Assembly: GCF_030462585.1 (NCBI RefSeq)
Contig: NZ_JASMRU010000018.1
Span: 1 to 37,301, forward strand
Length of the DNA stretch: 37,301 nt
Reading direction: 5' to 3'
DNA from: Pseudomonas sp. CAN1
GTDB lineage: Bacteria; Pseudomonadota; Gammaproteobacteria; Pseudomonadales; Pseudomonadaceae
Part shown: positions 12,550-21,705 of the stretch, in pieces
Numbering within the stretch: the first letter of the stretch is position 1
Layout: each line of letters starts with the position of its first letter
The notes under the pieces: model-generated
Told to the model about the DNA's origin: nothing
Seen by the model: only the letters and a program-made list of their open reading frames with translations
Databases searched by the model: none
Translations under genes and position numbers: made by a program

Positions 12550-12929
12550 ACCCATACCCCCGCCAGAACGATCAGCACCACTGCGACAGCGATGACGATT
12601 TTCGAACCACGCTTACCGCCTTCCAGTGTTTCGCCAATGCCTGCGTCCATGACGAGGTGACGAATACCGGCTACCAGGTGGTACAGCAGCGCAGACAGCA
12701 GGCCCCAAATCACAAGCTTGACCAACGGATGGGTCAGACACGCCTTCACCTGCTCGAAGCTTTCTTCCGAAGCGAGGGAACGGTCCAGTGCAAACAGCAG
12801 CACTGCGATGCCCACGAACAGAATGACGCCAGAGATGCGGTGGAGAATCGACGTGTAAGCAGTGATAGGGAGTTGGATGGTCCTTAAGTCTAGGTTTACG
12901 GGTCGTTTGCTATTCACGGCTTTTTTCAC
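12543..12929 (-). CDS. sdhC: Succinate dehydrogenase cytochrome b556 subunit
   Basis: First gene of the sdh operon; membrane anchor with three helices that contributes to haem b and quinone binding. It has 128 residues with the expected SILHRISGV (H30/R31) and haem ligand H84 in YHLVAGIRH. Translation starts at a GTG (12929) with AGAAGGG about eight bases upstream. A second GTG four codons later is a possible alternative start. A leader of about 118 bases separates it from the predicted transcription start. Confidence 0.95.
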   Translation of the reverse strand: MKKAVNSKRPVNLDLRTIQLPITAYTSILHRISGVILFVGIAVLLFALDRSLASEESFEQVKACLTHPLVKLVIWGLLSALLYHLVAGIRHLVMDAGIGETLEGGKRGSKIVIAVAVVLIVLAGVWVW

Positions 12930-13053
12930 ACTGAGAGCCCTTCTATGAATCAGGGCTAGTTGTCGGGAGGTGCACTTGTCAGGTACCCATCACCTTCGGG
13001 AGTGACAACCGCCCATCAAGCGAGGCCGGACGGCCCTTGGCGGCTGGTCGCCG

Positions 13054-13082
13054 AGTATAGACAGTTAGGTTCCTAATGACAA
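13054..13082 (-). promoter_or_regulatory. sdhCp: Sigma70 promoter of the sdh-suc operon
   Basis: On the minus strand, TTGTCA (complement of 13077-13082), 17 bases, then TATACT (complement of 13054-13059). Both hexamers differ from consensus by one base and spacing is optimal. Predicted start is near 13047, giving an untranslated leader of about 118 bases before sdhC. Confidence 0.8.
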
Positions 13083-13196
13083 CGGAAAGACCTCCACCTA
13101 AGGACTAATTGCCGCACCCCCATAAAAGGCGTAAACAGGCAAATTTTTCCGGCAAAACAGGGGCTTGGAGGAGCCAAACTTCTCCGATTGTGCAAA

Positions 13197-13224
13197 TTGA
13201 CATTCGGATTTATCTCTCTATAGT
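13197..13224 (+). promoter_or_regulatory. gltAp: Sigma70 promoter of gltA
   Basis: Perfect -35 TTGACA (13197-13202), 16-base spacer, -10 TATAGT (13219-13224). Predicted start is near 13231, about 50 bases before gltA. It is back-to-back with the sdh promoter about 115 bases away, allowing shared control from the gap between them. Confidence 0.8.
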
Positions 13225-13283
13225 GGTGCGGGCCCTGCGTGGGGGGTCGTACAGATGATTTCAAGCATAAATAGGAGGCCATC

Positions 13284-14567
13284 ATGGCTGACAAAAAAGC
13301 GCAGTTGATCATCGAGGGCGCTGCCCCCGTCGAACTGCCTGTCCTCTCCGGCACGCTGGGTCCCGATGTTGTCGACGTGCGGGGCCTGACCTCCACGGGT
13401 CACTTCACTTTCGACCCCGGCTTCATGTCCACTGCCTCCTGCGAGTCGAAGATCACCTACATCGATGGTGATAAAGGTGTACTGCTGCACCGCGGCTACC
13501 CGATCGAACAACTCGCCGAGAAGTCCGACTACCTGGAAACCTGCTACCTGCTGCTCAACGGCGAACTGCCCACTGCCGAGCAGAAAGAGAAGTTCGTCGG
13601 CACCATCAAGAACCACACCATGGTTCACGAGCAGCTGAAGACCTTCTTCAACGGTTTCCGCCGTGATGCGCACCCGATGGCCGTGATGTGCGGCGTGATC
13701 GGTGCCCTCTCCGCCTTCTATCACGACTCCCTGGACATCAATAATCCGAAGCACCGGGAAGTCTCGGCGCATCGTCTGATCGCCAAGATGCCGACCATCG
13801 CCGCCATGGTGTACAAGTACTCCAAGGGCGAGCCGATGATGTACCCGCGCAACGACCTGAACTATGCAGAAAACTTCCTGCATATGATGTTCAACACCCC
13901 TTGCGAGACCAAGCCGATCAGCCCCGTGCTGGCCAAGGCCATGGACCGCATCTTCATCCTGCACGCCGACCACGAGCAGAACGCCTCCACCTCCACCGTG
14001 CGCCTGGCGGGCTCCTCGGGTGCCAACCCGTTCGCCTGTATCGCCTCGGGCATCGCCGCCCTGTGGGGACCGGCTCACGGCGGTGCGAACGAAGCCGTTC
14101 TGCGCATGCTGGACGAGATCGGTGACGTTTCGAACATCGACGCGTTCGTGGCCAAGGCCAAGGACAAGAACGATCCGTTCAAGCTGATGGGCTTCGGCCA
14201 CCGCGTGTACAAGAACTTCGACCCGCGCGCCAAGGTCATGAAACAGACCTGCGACGAGGTTCTCCAGGAGCTGGGCATCAACGACCCGCAACTGGAACTG
14301 GCCATGAAGCTGGAAGAAATCGCCCGCCACGATCCCTACTTCGTGGAGCGCAACCTCTATCCGAACGTGGACTTCTACTCCGGCATCATCCTGAAGGCCA
14401 TCGGCATTCCGACCAGCATGTTCACCGTGATCTTCGCCCTGGCACGTACCGTGGGCTGGATCTCGCACTGGCAGGAAATGCTCTCCGGTCCGTACAAGAT
14501 CGGCCGTCCGCGTCAGCTCTACACCGGCGCCACCCAGCGCGACTTCGTGGACCTCAAGGCCCGCTAA
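13284..14567 (+). CDS. gltA: Citrate synthase (type I)
   Basis: Condenses oxaloacetate and acetyl-CoA to citrate, the entry step of the TCA cycle. At 427 residues it has the length of the hexameric, NADH-sensitive type found in Gram-negative bacteria. The catalytic triad is visible at H265 (GPAHGG), H306 ([14 protein letters not shown]) and D363 (NVDFYSG), one residue beyond E. coli numbering. A strong ribosome site AGGAGG (13273-13278) stands six bases before the ATG. It is divergent from sdhC and ends in a clear intrinsic terminator, so it is monocistronic. Confidence 0.99.
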   Translation: MADKKAQLIIEGAAPVELPVLSGTLGPDVVDVRGLTSTGHFTFDPGFMSTASCESKITYIDGDKGVLLHRGYPIEQLAEKSDYLETCYLLLNGELPTAEQKEKFVGTIKNHTMVHEQLKTFFNGFRRDAHPMAVMCGVIGALSAFYHDSLDINNPKHREVSAHRLIAKMPTIAAMVYKYSKGEPMMYPRNDLNYAENFLHMMFNTPCETKPISPVLAKAMDRIFILHADHEQNASTSTVRLAGSSGANPFACIASGIAALWGPAHGGANEAVLRMLDEIGDVSNIDAFVAKAKDKNDPFKLMGFGHRVYKNFDPRAKVMKQTCDEVLQELGINDPQLELAMKLEEIARHDPYFVERNLYPNVDFYSGIILKAIGIPTSMFTVIFALARTVGWISHWQEMLSGPYKIGRPRQLYTGATQRDFVDLKAR

Positions 14568-14584
14568 GCGCTACGGCGTACGAG

Positions 14585-14612
14585 AAAAGGCCGCCTTCGG
14601 GCGGCCTTTTTT
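14585..14612 (+). terminator. Intrinsic terminator of gltA
   Basis: Perfect 11-base stem (14585-14595 with 14600-14610) closed by a TTCG tetraloop and ending in a T run (TTTTTT). It starts 17 bases after the gltA stop. Confidence 0.93.
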
Positions 14613-14644
14613 ATTGCCTGCAGCCTGCGGTGTTCGACCATTTC

Positions 14645-14910
14645 GTAGGAGCGGACTTCGTCCGCGATAGGCCAGCCCGCGCGCTGCAATCAATCGCGGA
14701 CAGAGTCCGCTCCTACGCTTGACCAGACAACATAGCTCCGGCGGTTCGCGAGCAAGCTCGCTCCCACGAAGAGCGCCTGCCCACTCCAAACAACGAGCGC
14801 CGCGCCGGACCGGCTGTTGTAGGAGCGGATCTTATCCGCGATCCGGCCGCCAGGCCGGCTGCCCCATGTCCCGGCTGCGCAGGGATTTCGCGGAGAAGCT
14901 CCGCTCCTAC
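14645..14910. repeat. Cluster of five REP elements downstream of gltA
   Basis: Five imperfect palindromes of about 24 bases, each with a GTAGGAGC or GCTCCTAC end, at 14645-14668 (+), 14693-14716 (-), 14745-14767 (-), 14819-14842 (+) and 14887-14910 (-). The third is of the subtype with core GAGCAAGCTCG; the others have GCGGA..TCCGC cores. They fill almost all of the 419-base gap between the gltA terminator and the next gene, which I see as otherwise empty. Confidence 0.88.
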
Positions 14911-14935
14911 ATGAAACCCGGCCCTCTGCAGAAGC

Positions 14936-14963
14936 GAAAAAGCCGCCCGAAGGCGGCTTTTTC
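14936..14963 (-). terminator. Intrinsic terminator of the START-domain gene
   Basis: Perfect 12-base stem (14936-14947 with 14952-14963), TTCG loop on the minus strand, ending in TTTTTC. It lies 23 bases after the stop of the minus-strand gene. The A/T-flanked stem could act in both directions. Confidence 0.88.
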
Positions 14964-14986
14964 ATGGCAGGCAACGACAGCGTCTA

Positions 14987-15592
14987 CTACTTCTCGGCAG
15001 CGCTGCGCAGGCCCTTCAGGGTGTTCATCGGCGCATCGACCACGAAGCTGTTGGCCAGCCACGACGGGATGCTGCCGCCCGGCTCGGTCTGCACCTGGTA
15101 GGTAACTTCGGTCACGCCGGCGCCCTTGGGTACCAGCTTCCACTCGCCGATCAGCTTCGGCACGCGGATTTCGCCCTTCTCTTCCGGGATGTACGTCGGC
15201 TCGGCCTTCAGGTGACGGATCAGGCCGCCGTCGGCGGTCTTCTCGGTAGTCACGTGGATCACCACGTCGCGACCGGTCACCGGCCACGGCATGTCGATCT
15301 TCGAGTAGGTCCAGGAATTGTCGCCTTCGGTTTTCAGCAGGCGCATTTCGGCGCAGGCGTGAATCCACTTGCAGGAGCCGGCCACGTCTTCCTGCAGGGC
15401 GTTGATCTTGGCCACATCGGCCTTGATGTCGACGACGCCACGGTAGGCCTTGTACTTGGAGCCTGCTACAGGGCTGAGGAAGACCTTGACACCGTCGTCT
15501 TCCTTCTCCAGCTTCCAGTCATCCGCCAGGGCAGTGCCGGCAAAGCCCATCACGGCAGTGGCCAGCAGGGTCATACGCAATACACCACGCAT
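14987..15592 (-). CDS. Exported START-domain lipid-binding protein
   Basis: 201 residues with an N-terminal signal peptide (MRGVLRMTLLATAVMGFAGTALA, cleavage expected after ALA), then a START-like domain (DGVKVFLSPVAGSKYKAYRG; PWPVTGRDVVIHVTTEK; final helix SFVVDAPMNTLKGLRSAAE). START domains form a hydrophobic cavity that binds lipids; the bacterial ligand is generally unknown. The start at 15592 is chosen because AGAGAGG is seven bases upstream; the ATG six bases earlier is too close to it. In P. aeruginosa a homologue also follows gltA, as I recall. Function is inferred from the fold only. Confidence 0.85.
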   Translation of the reverse strand: MRGVLRMTLLATAVMGFAGTALADDWKLEKEDDGVKVFLSPVAGSKYKAYRGVVDIKADVAKINALQEDVAGSCKWIHACAEMRLLKTEGDNSWTYSKIDMPWPVTGRDVVIHVTTEKTADGGLIRHLKAEPTYIPEEKGEIRVPKLIGEWKLVPKGAGVTEVTYQVQTEPGGSIPSWLANSFVVDAPMNTLKGLRSAAEK

Positions 15593-15717
15593 CGTCATAC
15601 CTCTCTTTATTCTTGATCTTGTGGGGGCCGGCACAGGCCGTTGCCCCGTCGCAATCCGCGGTCTTGAGCGGGTTGGGGCGTCAGTATGGACCGCGAAAAC
15701 GTGACTTCCAAGTCACA

Positions 15718-15972
15718 TCAGGCGGCGGTGATGCGCTCCCACTCGGTGAGTATCTGCAAGGCCTGCTCGTTGCTGCTGCCACAGGCATCGGCATCCGCAT
15801 CGAAGGCCGCACAGACCTTTGGACGCCGCGAGTCGCCGAATAGTTTGCACAGATTGCGCTCATCCAGCTGCACGCAGCGCACACCCGCCGGCTTGCCGTC
15901 GGGCATGCCGGGGATGGGCGAGGAAATCGACGGCGCTATGCAGCAGGCGCCACAGCCGATACGGCATTGCAT
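15718..15972 (-). CDS. YkgJ-family cysteine-cluster protein
   Basis: 84 residues with eight cysteines: C3, C7, C10, C11, C33, C42, C54 and C64. The pattern CRIGCGACC at the N-terminus and the later spaced cysteines match the YkgJ (UPF0153) family, thought to bind zinc or iron; its function is unknown. The start at 15972 is chosen because the family begins directly at the cysteine motif; longer upstream reading has no homologous look. It lies 22 bases after the GH31 gene on the same strand and is probably co-transcribed with it. The ribosome site is weak. Confidence 0.85.
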   Translation of the reverse strand: MQCRIGCGACCIAPSISSPIPGMPDGKPAGVRCVQLDERNLCKLFGDSRRPKVCAAFDADADACGSSNEQALQILTEWERITAA

Positions 15973-15994
15973 GGATGAACTCTCGACAGGGAAA

Positions 15995-18244
15995 TCATGG
16001 GCTGGAGCGCAGCAGCCCCTGCTTGCGCAGGGCCGCCACCAGATGCTCGCCATCGGCGGAGCCGGCGCGGTAAAACACTGCCGGTTCGCCAATCGGCGCG
16101 GGGACATCCACCGTCCCGCCGGCGGCAACCTCGAAGGTCGCGCCGCTCCACAGATGCACCCAGCGGCCCTCGGGCAACGCCACGGTTAGACGCTGCACGC
16201 CGGGCTCCAGCGCCGGGGCCACCAGAAATTGGTCGCCGAGCATATAGCTCGTCGGCGTTTCCGCCAAGCTGGCCGGATCAGCGGGGAACTCCAGCCACAG
16301 CGGGCGCACCAGTGACCAGCCGTGCTGCGTCGCCTCGTCCATCAGGCGCTGACGGTACGGCGCCAGCTCGCGGAACACCGTGGCGAAGCGCTGCAACTGC
16401 GCCACAGTGGCCGGGGTGCTGTAGGCCTGCACGTTGTCGTCCGGTCGGTTGCCCTCGTGGGTGCGCAGCAGGCTGGTGAAGGCGGAGAACTCCATCCAGC
16501 GCAGCAGCAGCTCCTCGCTGCGGTGGTAGTTCTTCAGCGGGTTGCTGATGGTGGTGTAGCCGCCGGTATCGCTGTGATTGAGGCTGAATCCCGACACACC
16601 GCCCGACAGCAATCCCAGCAGCGCGCTATGCAGGCCGTCGTCGGCATCCCAGGTCACCAACTGGTCGCCCAGCCACATACTGGTGGTCAGGCCGGGGCTG
16701 CGGCTGTAGGCGGAACGCATGAAGAACAGCAGATCCCCTGCGCCTTCCTCGTCCACCAGTTGCCGGTTGAGCTTCGCCCACAACTCCGGATAGCGGTTGT
16801 GCAGCGCCGCAGCCGATTCGCCCGAGGCCAGCTTCGCCTCGTAGGGCAGCGCCTCGCCGAAGTCCGCCATCCAGCCGGAGAAGCCCGCGCCAAGCATCTC
16901 CTGACGCATCACCCCGCGCAGCCAGTCGGCTGCCTGGGGATTGGTCAGGTCGACCAGGCCGGCGCTGAAGCTGGTGTTCTGCAACAGCAACGGCTGCCCC
17001 TGCTGATTCTCGGTCAGGTAGCCCTTTTCCAAGGCCTCGCGGTAGAGATTGCGGGTCGCCCCGCCCTTCTCCGCCGTGTCCACCAGGAAGGGATTCACAT
17101 AGGCCAGGCTGCGGATGCCCTTGGCGCGCAGCTCGGCGTTGAAAGCCGACCAGCCCGGATAGCGCTCGCCATCCAGTACCCAGTTCCACCACAGCTGCTT
17201 GCCGAAGCTGGTGCTGCGCTGGCCGACCCAGTCCTGCACCCAGACACCCGCCAGCGGCACCTTCGCCTGCTCCAGCTGCTGGACGATACCGCGCACCCGC
17301 TCGGTGCCGCCCTGCAGTCCGAGGATCGCACCTTGCTGGGTCCAGGCCGGTAGCGGCGGCATGCGCCCGACCACCGAGGTGTGCGCCTCGATCAGCGCCT
17401 TGGGGCTGCTGCCTTTATAGAAGTGTGCCTGGAGCTTGCCGGCGTGCACCTCCAGCGCCACCCGCTGCGCGTCGCGCAGATCGAAGACCTGGTACTCCGC
17501 CGCCTCGCTGAAGAAGCCGTGCAGGCGCGAGGTGAGATAGAAAGGCACCGGCGCGTAGGTGGTCCACCAGTCGCCGCCAGCACGGGCGCTGAGGTCCGCG
17601 GCCAGGGTGATTGGTTGCAGGCCGCGCCCAACGCCCTGTTCCTGCACCAGGATCGGCAGTCGCCGGCCGCTCAGGTCGAAGCGGGTGAACTGCTCGCCGA
17701 AGCCGTGGAACTGCTCATCCGCCTCCCGTGCCCAGGCCAGATAAAGACGGTTCAATGCTGGCTCGGACAGGCTCACGTCCATCACCACGCCGCGTTCGCC
17801 ATCGGCACGCAGGGCAAGGGTGTAGGCAGTCTGGCGGCCGTCGGCGCAGTCCAGCTTGCCGGAGATCAGCAGCCTGTCAGCCTCGGCCCGTACGTCATCC
17901 AACTGTTGCTGGCGGCACAGCAATTCTCGGTGTTCGTGGACGAACATCGCACCGCGATGCTCCTCGGCGTCGACCCGGCCGATGCCGGCAGCCAGGAAGC
18001 CGCCACGGGTCTGCCACAACGTCTGCGCGGGATGCTCACCCGCGCGCAGGGCAAACGAGGCGCCGTCCCAGTCCAGGCGATAGCCATCCAGCTCCCAGCT
18101 CTGCGGCGCAGCCATGGCCGGCGCCACCGTCAGCTGCGCCCACACCGGCCGCTGCTGCCACCATTGCCAGCCCTGCCAGCCGGTGAACCCCAGCATCCCC
18201 AACACCAGCAAAGCGGCGCCGCCGCGCAATATGAACCTGATCAA
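15995..18244 (-). CDS. Membrane-anchored GH31 glycosidase, sulfoquinovosidase-like clade
   Basis: 749 residues. An N-terminal hydrophobic segment (about residues 5-30) suggests a signal anchor with a periplasmic catalytic part. GH31 catalytic residues are visible: nucleophile D461 in [11 protein letters not shown] and acid/base D527 in MWLGDQ. From memory of E. coli YihQ (sulfoquinovosidase), the alignment is constant: Q262, Q288, R301, W304 and Y508 correspond to Q311, Q337, Q350, W353 and Y563. The arginine that grips the sulfonate is therefore a glutamine here, so the substrate is probably not sulfoquinovose. No sulfoquinovose-catabolism genes are nearby. The start codon appears to be TTG (18244) and is uncertain; another TTG five codons on is possible. 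Confidence 0.85.
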   Translation of the reverse strand: MIRFILRGGAALLVLGMLGFTGWQGWQWWQQRPVWAQLTVAPAMAAPQSWELDGYRLDWDGASFALRAGEHPAQTLWQTRGGFLAAGIGRVDAEEHRGAMFVHEHRELLCRQQQLDDVRAEADRLLISGKLDCADGRQTAYTLALRADGERGVVMDVSLSEPALNRLYLAWAREADEQFHGFGEQFTRFDLSGRRLPILVQEQGVGRGLQPITLAADLSARAGGDWWTTYAPVPFYLTSRLHGFFSEAAEYQVFDLRDAQRVALEVHAGKLQAHFYKGSSPKALIEAHTSVVGRMPPLPAWTQQGAILGLQGGTERVRGIVQQLEQAKVPLAGVWVQDWVGQRSTSFGKQLWWNWVLDGERYPGWSAFNAELRAKGIRSLAYVNPFLVDTAEKGGATRNLYREALEKGYLTENQQGQPLLLQNTSFSAGLVDLTNPQAADWLRGVMRQEMLGAGFSGWMADFGEALPYEAKLASGESAAALHNRYPELWAKLNRQLVDEEGAGDLLFFMRSAYSRSPGLTTSMWLGDQLVTWDADDGLHSALLGLLSGGVSGFSLNHSDTGGYTTISNPLKNYHRSEELLLRWMEFSAFTSLLRTHEGNRPDDNVQAYSTPATVAQLQRFATVFRELAPYRQRLMDEATQHGWSLVRPLWLEFPADPASLAETPTSYMLGDQFLVAPALEPGVQRLTVALPEGRWVHLWSGATFEVAAGGTVDVPAPIGEPAVFYRAGSADGEHLVAALRKQGLLRSSP

Positions 18245-18314
18245 TTCCTCGCCCCTTGGCTGTCGCGCGGCGCTCCACTAGGCTCAGGCGCAGTCCCCCA
18301 CTGGAGCCGCTGCC

Positions 18315-18656
18315 ATGCCGGTCTGGCTGCAAACCGCTTTTCTGCTGTGTCTTTCCAACCTGTTCATGACCTTCGCCTGGTACGGCCACCTGAAGACGCT
18401 GAACAGCAAGCCGTGGATCATCGCGGCGCTGGTCAGCTGGGGCATCGCACTGTTCGAGTACCTGCTGCAGGTGCCGGCCAACCGCATCGGCTACACGGTG
18501 ATGTCGGTGGGGCAACTGAAGATCATGCAGGAGGTCATCACACTGGCGATCTTCGTGCCGTTCAGCGTGTACTTCATGCAGCAGCCACTGAAGCTCGACT
18601 ATCTATGGGCCGGCTTGTGCCTGCTGGGCGCGGTGTACTTTATCTTCCGCGCCTGA
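18315..18656 (+). CDS. DUF486 / DMT-like small membrane protein
   Basis: 113 residues, almost entirely four hydrophobic helices, with the DUF486 features FAWYGHLK near the N-terminus and MSVGQLKIMQEVITL before the third helix. The family is related to half-size drug/metabolite transporters; its substrate is unknown. The ribosome site GGAG is eight bases before the ATG. It is divergent from the GH31 gene across a 70-base gap. Confidence 0.85.
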   Translation: MPVWLQTAFLLCLSNLFMTFAWYGHLKTLNSKPWIIAALVSWGIALFEYLLQVPANRIGYTVMSVGQLKIMQEVITLAIFVPFSVYFMQQPLKLDYLWAGLCLLGAVYFIFRA

Positions 18657-18719
18657 GGCGGACAGGAGCGGCGCACGACGATCTCTGCGACCGATGGCGC
18701 CACCTGCGGGGAGAGGAAA

Positions 18720-19598
18720 TCAGGACTCGGGCGGGTCCTGCAGGCGGGTGATCAGGCTGGATGTGTCCCAGCGCCCGCCGCCAGCGGCCTGGACCTCGGC
18801 GTAGAACTGGTCCACCAGCGCCGTGACTGGCAGTTGCGCGCCGTTGCGGCGAGCCTCGTCGAGAACGATCCCCAGGTCCTTGCGCATCCAGTCGACCGCG
18901 AAGCCGAAGTCGAAGCGCCCTTCCAGCATGCTCTGGTGGCGATTCTCCAGCTGCCAGGATTGCGCGGCGCCCTTGCTGATCACTTCCATCGCCGCCAGGC
19001 CGTCGAGGCCGGCGCTCTGGGCGAAATGCAGCGCCTCGGACAAGCCCTGCAACAGGCCGCCGACGCAGATCTGATTGACCATCTTGGTCAACTGGCCGCT
19101 GCCCACCGGGCCCATGCGGCGCACCATGCGCGCGTAGGTAGCAATGACCGGTTCGGCGCGGGCATAAATGTCCGCATCGCCACCGACCATGACCGTCAGC
19201 GCGCCATTCTCGGCGCCAGCCTGACCGCCGGAGACCGGCGCATCGAGGAAGCCCAGCTCGCGCTCGGCCGCCGCTATCGCCAGCTCGCGGGCCACCTCGG
19301 CCGACGCCGTGGTGTGGTCCACCAGCACAGCGCCAGGCTGCATGCCGGCCAGGGCGCCGTCCTCGCCCAGCACCACGCTGCGCAGGTCATCGTCGTTGCC
19401 GACGCAGCACATGACGAAGTCCGCCCACTGCGCGGCTTCGCGCGGGGTCTTTGCGGAGGTTCCGCCGAACTGTTTGACCCATTGCGCCGCGCGAGCTTCG
19501 CTGCGGTTGTAGACGCAAACCTCATGTCCTTCCCGGGCCAGATGCCCGGCCATGGGATAGCCCATCACGCCCAGGCCGATGAATGCCACTTTCGCCAT
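18720..19598 (-). CDS. NAD(P)-dependent 3-hydroxyisobutyrate dehydrogenase-family oxidoreductase
   Basis: 292 residues of the beta-hydroxyacid dehydrogenase family. Visible: the Rossmann motif FIGLGVMGYPMAGHLAREG (residues 6-24), substrate motif DAPVSGG (119-125) and catalytic lysine K172 in GSGQLTKMVNQI. Family members reduce or oxidise 3-hydroxyisobutyrate, tartronate semialdehyde or succinic semialdehyde-type substrates; the sequence alone does not decide which. No valine-degradation genes adjoin it. The start at 19598 has AAGGGGAAA upstream; the much longer in-frame extension towards 20261 is antisense to the exonuclease gene and is rejected. Confidence 0.9.
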   Translation of the reverse strand: MAKVAFIGLGVMGYPMAGHLAREGHEVCVYNRSEARAAQWVKQFGGTSAKTPREAAQWADFVMCCVGNDDDLRSVVLGEDGALAGMQPGAVLVDHTTASAEVARELAIAAAERELGFLDAPVSGGQAGAENGALTVMVGGDADIYARAEPVIATYARMVRRMGPVGSGQLTKMVNQICVGGLLQGLSEALHFAQSAGLDGLAAMEVISKGAAQSWQLENRHQSMLEGRFDFGFAVDWMRKDLGIVLDEARRNGAQLPVTALVDQFYAEVQAAGGGRWDTSSLITRLQDPPES

Positions 19599-19700
19599 CG
19601 CTTTCCCCTTGTCCTTGAAGCCGATCAGCCTAGCACAGCGGTTTGCCGGTCCAGCAAACGCCTTCCATACTCGATCCGAACCCAACCACGAGCACCGACT

Positions 19701-20252
19701 ATGCCCCACTGGCTGGTGATCGACCTGGAAGCCACCACCGAGGAAGGCGGCTGGCCGGTCGAAGAAATGGAAATCATCGAGATCGGCGCCAGCCTGGTGG
19801 CCGAGGCCGACGGCCGCGAGCTGGATCACTTCCAGCGCTTCGTCCGCCCGCAGCGGCGCCCGCTGCTGACCAGTTTCTGCCGCGAACTCACCCACATCAC
19901 CCAGGCCAACGTCGATACCGCCGCCCCGCTGCGCGAGGTCTGGCCGCAGTTCGAGCGCTGGCTGGCGCAGCACAGCCCACGCCTGGTGGGCTGGACCAGC
20001 TGGGGCGACTACGACCGCCGCCAGCTGGAGCTGGAATGGCGCCGGCAGAAGCTCGACAGCCACCTCGCCCGCGTGCCGCACATCAATCTCAAGCAGCGCT
20101 TCGCCGAAGCTCGCCAGCTCAAGCGTCCGGTCGGCCTGAACACCGCCCTGCACCTGGCCGGCCTGAACTTCCAGGGCCAGCCACACCGCGCCCTGGAAGA
20201 CGCCCGCAACACCGCCCGCCTGCTGCCTCTGGCCCTGCCGGTTGCCGGTTAG
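19701..20252 (+). CDS. DEDDh 3'-5' exonuclease (ERI1/KapD-like)
   Basis: 183 residues of the RNase T / DnaQ-like exonuclease fold. The two-metal site is visible: D8 and E10 (VIDLEAT), D103 (SWGDYDRRQLELEW), H162 and D167 (PHRALEDARNTARLL). The spacing and the extended WGDYDRRQLE motif fit the ERI1/KapD-type subgroup, which in bacteria probably trims RNA or single-stranded DNA; the cellular substrate is unknown. The start at 19701 follows from the family N-terminus (MPHWLVIDLE). The ribosome site is poor. It is divergent from the dehydrogenase gene. Confidence 0.88.
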   Translation: MPHWLVIDLEATTEEGGWPVEEMEIIEIGASLVAEADGRELDHFQRFVRPQRRPLLTSFCRELTHITQANVDTAAPLREVWPQFERWLAQHSPRLVGWTSWGDYDRRQLELEWRRQKLDSHLARVPHINLKQRFAEARQLKRPVGLNTALHLAGLNFQGQPHRALEDARNTARLLPLALPVAG

Positions 20253-20363
20253 TTCCGGCAATTTTTGCTGACCGCCCGGTCGCCGCCCGCGCTCTAGTGA
20301 CGGGGCCGGCGGCCTTGGGCATACTGGCCAGCCCTTTTTTCACCCCTCTAGCAGGAGATGCCC

Positions 20364-20645
20364 ATGTTCAAGGTCAACGAGTACTTCGACGGCACCGTCA
20401 AATCCATCGCCTTCGACATGACCGCAGGCCCCGCCACCATCGGCGTGATGGCCCCCGGCGAATACGAATTCGGCACCAGCCAGCTGGAAGTGATGCATGT
20501 CGTCGCCGGCGCGCTGACCGTCAAGCTGCCGGGCAGCGACAGCTGGGAAACCTTCGAAGGCGGCAGCAACTTCACCGTGCCGGCCAACAGCAAGTTCCAG
20601 CTGAAAGTCGCCCAGGACACTGCCTACCTCTGCGAATACCGCTGA
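20364..20645 (+). CDS. ppnP: Pyrimidine/purine nucleoside phosphorylase PpnP (DUF1255)
   Basis: Small cupin-fold enzyme that phosphorolyses several nucleosides to base and ribose-1-phosphate. It has 93 residues and closely resembles E. coli PpnP throughout: [42 protein letters not shown] and the ending YLCEYR. The ATG at 20364 is chosen over one six bases earlier because AGGAG is six bases before it. It is followed by a strong terminator and stands alone. Confidence 0.95.
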   Translation: MFKVNEYFDGTVKSIAFDMTAGPATIGVMAPGEYEFGTSQLEVMHVVAGALTVKLPGSDSWETFEGGSNFTVPANSKFQLKVAQDTAYLCEYR

Positions 20646-20660
20646 GTTAGGTGCGTGATG

Positions 20661-20688
20661 AAAAACCGGCCCTGAGGGCCGGTTTTTT
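20661..20688 (+). terminator. Intrinsic terminator of ppnP
   Basis: Perfect 12-base stem (20661-20672 with 20676-20687), three-base loop TGA, ending in six T. It starts 16 bases after the ppnP stop. Confidence 0.92.
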
Positions 20689-20715
20689 ATTGCCTGCTGC
20701 TCGGGAGCAGACCTT

Positions 20716-20791
20716 GTAGGAGCGAGCTTGCTCGCGAACCTCTTCCCGGCAACTCCGGCGCTGGGCTGTTCGCGAGCAAGCTCGCTCCTAC
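20716..20791. repeat. Inverted REP pair between ppnP and the COG0523 gene
   Basis: Two 23-base copies of the GAGCAAGCTCG-core REP in inverted orientation at 20716-20738 and 20769-20791. They are perfect reverse complements of each other and could form one large hairpin. The second copy supplies the stop codon of the minus-strand COG0523 gene. Confidence 0.9.
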
Positions 20792-21705
20792 GAAGAGCAG
20801 CTATGCAGGCCGGCCTCAAGATCCGCCCGCAACCCCGCATCCTTCTCGGCAATGAACACCAGCCGCGAACCCTGCGCCGCCTCAGCCGCCGTTGCCGGGC
20901 GCAGTTGGTAGCGCCCGCCCACGTACTGCAACCACAGCGCCTCGTCCCTGCCAGCAAGGCGGATCAGACCCTTGAGCCGCAGCAGGCCGCGCGGCAACGT
21001 CTCCAGCCAGTGCTTCAGGCGCGCGCCGTCGAATCTCGACTCGCCCTGCCAGCTCCAGCTGTCGAACAGCTCGCCATGGTCGACAGCGTCCTGCCCGTGG
21101 GGCCGCAGCTTGCGCGACGGCTCGCCGAGCAGCAGCTCATCGGGAATCTGCGCCTGAATGGTTTCCAGCACCCGCGCGCCGCGGCCGAAGCGCTCGCGCT
21201 GGGCAACCAGCTCATCCGCCTGCAGCAGGTCGCACTTGTTCAGCAACAGCAGGTCGGCAGCCGCCGCCTGCATGCGCTCCAGTCGCGCGTACTCGCCTTC
21301 CAGCGGTTCGCGACGGGCAGCGTCGACGACCGTGAGAACCGCATCCAGATGCAGGCGCCGGCGCAGCTTCGGGTAGCCCAGGGTCTGCACGATGCGCTGC
21401 GGGTCGGAGACTCCGCTGCACTCGATCACCACCTGCTCCAGCGGTGGATGCATGTTTGCCAGGCGCTCCAGTTGCGCCAGCAGGTCGTCCTGCACGCTGC
21501 AGCAGATGCAACCGTTCTCCAGGCTGTACACCGCCTCGGTCTGCTCGGCGATCATCCCGGCATCGATGTTCAGCTCGCCGAAGTCGTTGACGATCACCGC
21601 CAGGCGCCGGCCTTCGCAGCGCTCCAGCAGGTTGCGCAGCAGCGTGGTCTTGCCCGCACCGAGGAAGCCGGCGACCACCGTCACCGGGATGCTCGCGGCG
21701 TTCAT
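20788..21705 (-). CDS. COG0523-family metal-handling GTPase
   Basis: 305 residues of the G3E GTPase family that inserts or delivers metals such as zinc or cobalt to client proteins. Visible: Walker A GFLGAGKTT (13-21), metal-binding CICC (66-69), ECSGVSDP (95-102), base-recognition NKCD (156-159), and a C-terminal CobW-type domain (SRFDGARLKHWLETLPRG, residues about 225-242). Its ATG overlaps the amidohydrolase stop (ATGA), so the two are translationally coupled and the amidohydrolase is the likely client (inference). The stop codon lies inside a REP element. A full-length homologue comparison would show whether the C-terminus is trimmed. Confidence 0.92.
   Translation of the reverse strand: MNAASIPVTVVAGFLGAGKTTLLRNLLERCEGRRLAVIVNDFGELNIDAGMIAEQTEAVYSLENGCICCSVQDDLLAQLERLANMHPPLEQVVIECSGVSDPQRIVQTLGYPKLRRRLHLDAVLTVVDAARREPLEGEYARLERMQAAAADLLLLNKCDLLQADELVAQRERFGRGARVLETIQAQIPDELLLGEPSRKLRPHGQDAVDHGELFDSWSWQGESRFDGARLKHWLETLPRGLLRLKGLIRLAGRDEALWLQYVGGRYQLRPATAAEAAQGSRLVFIAEKDAGLRADLEAGLHSCSS

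Noticed and set aside
18720-20261. Long N-terminal fusion to the 3-hydroxyisobutyrate dehydrogenase-like protein
   Set aside because: The extra 221 residues are antisense to the exonuclease gene; the proper start with ribosome site and Rossmann motif is at 19598.
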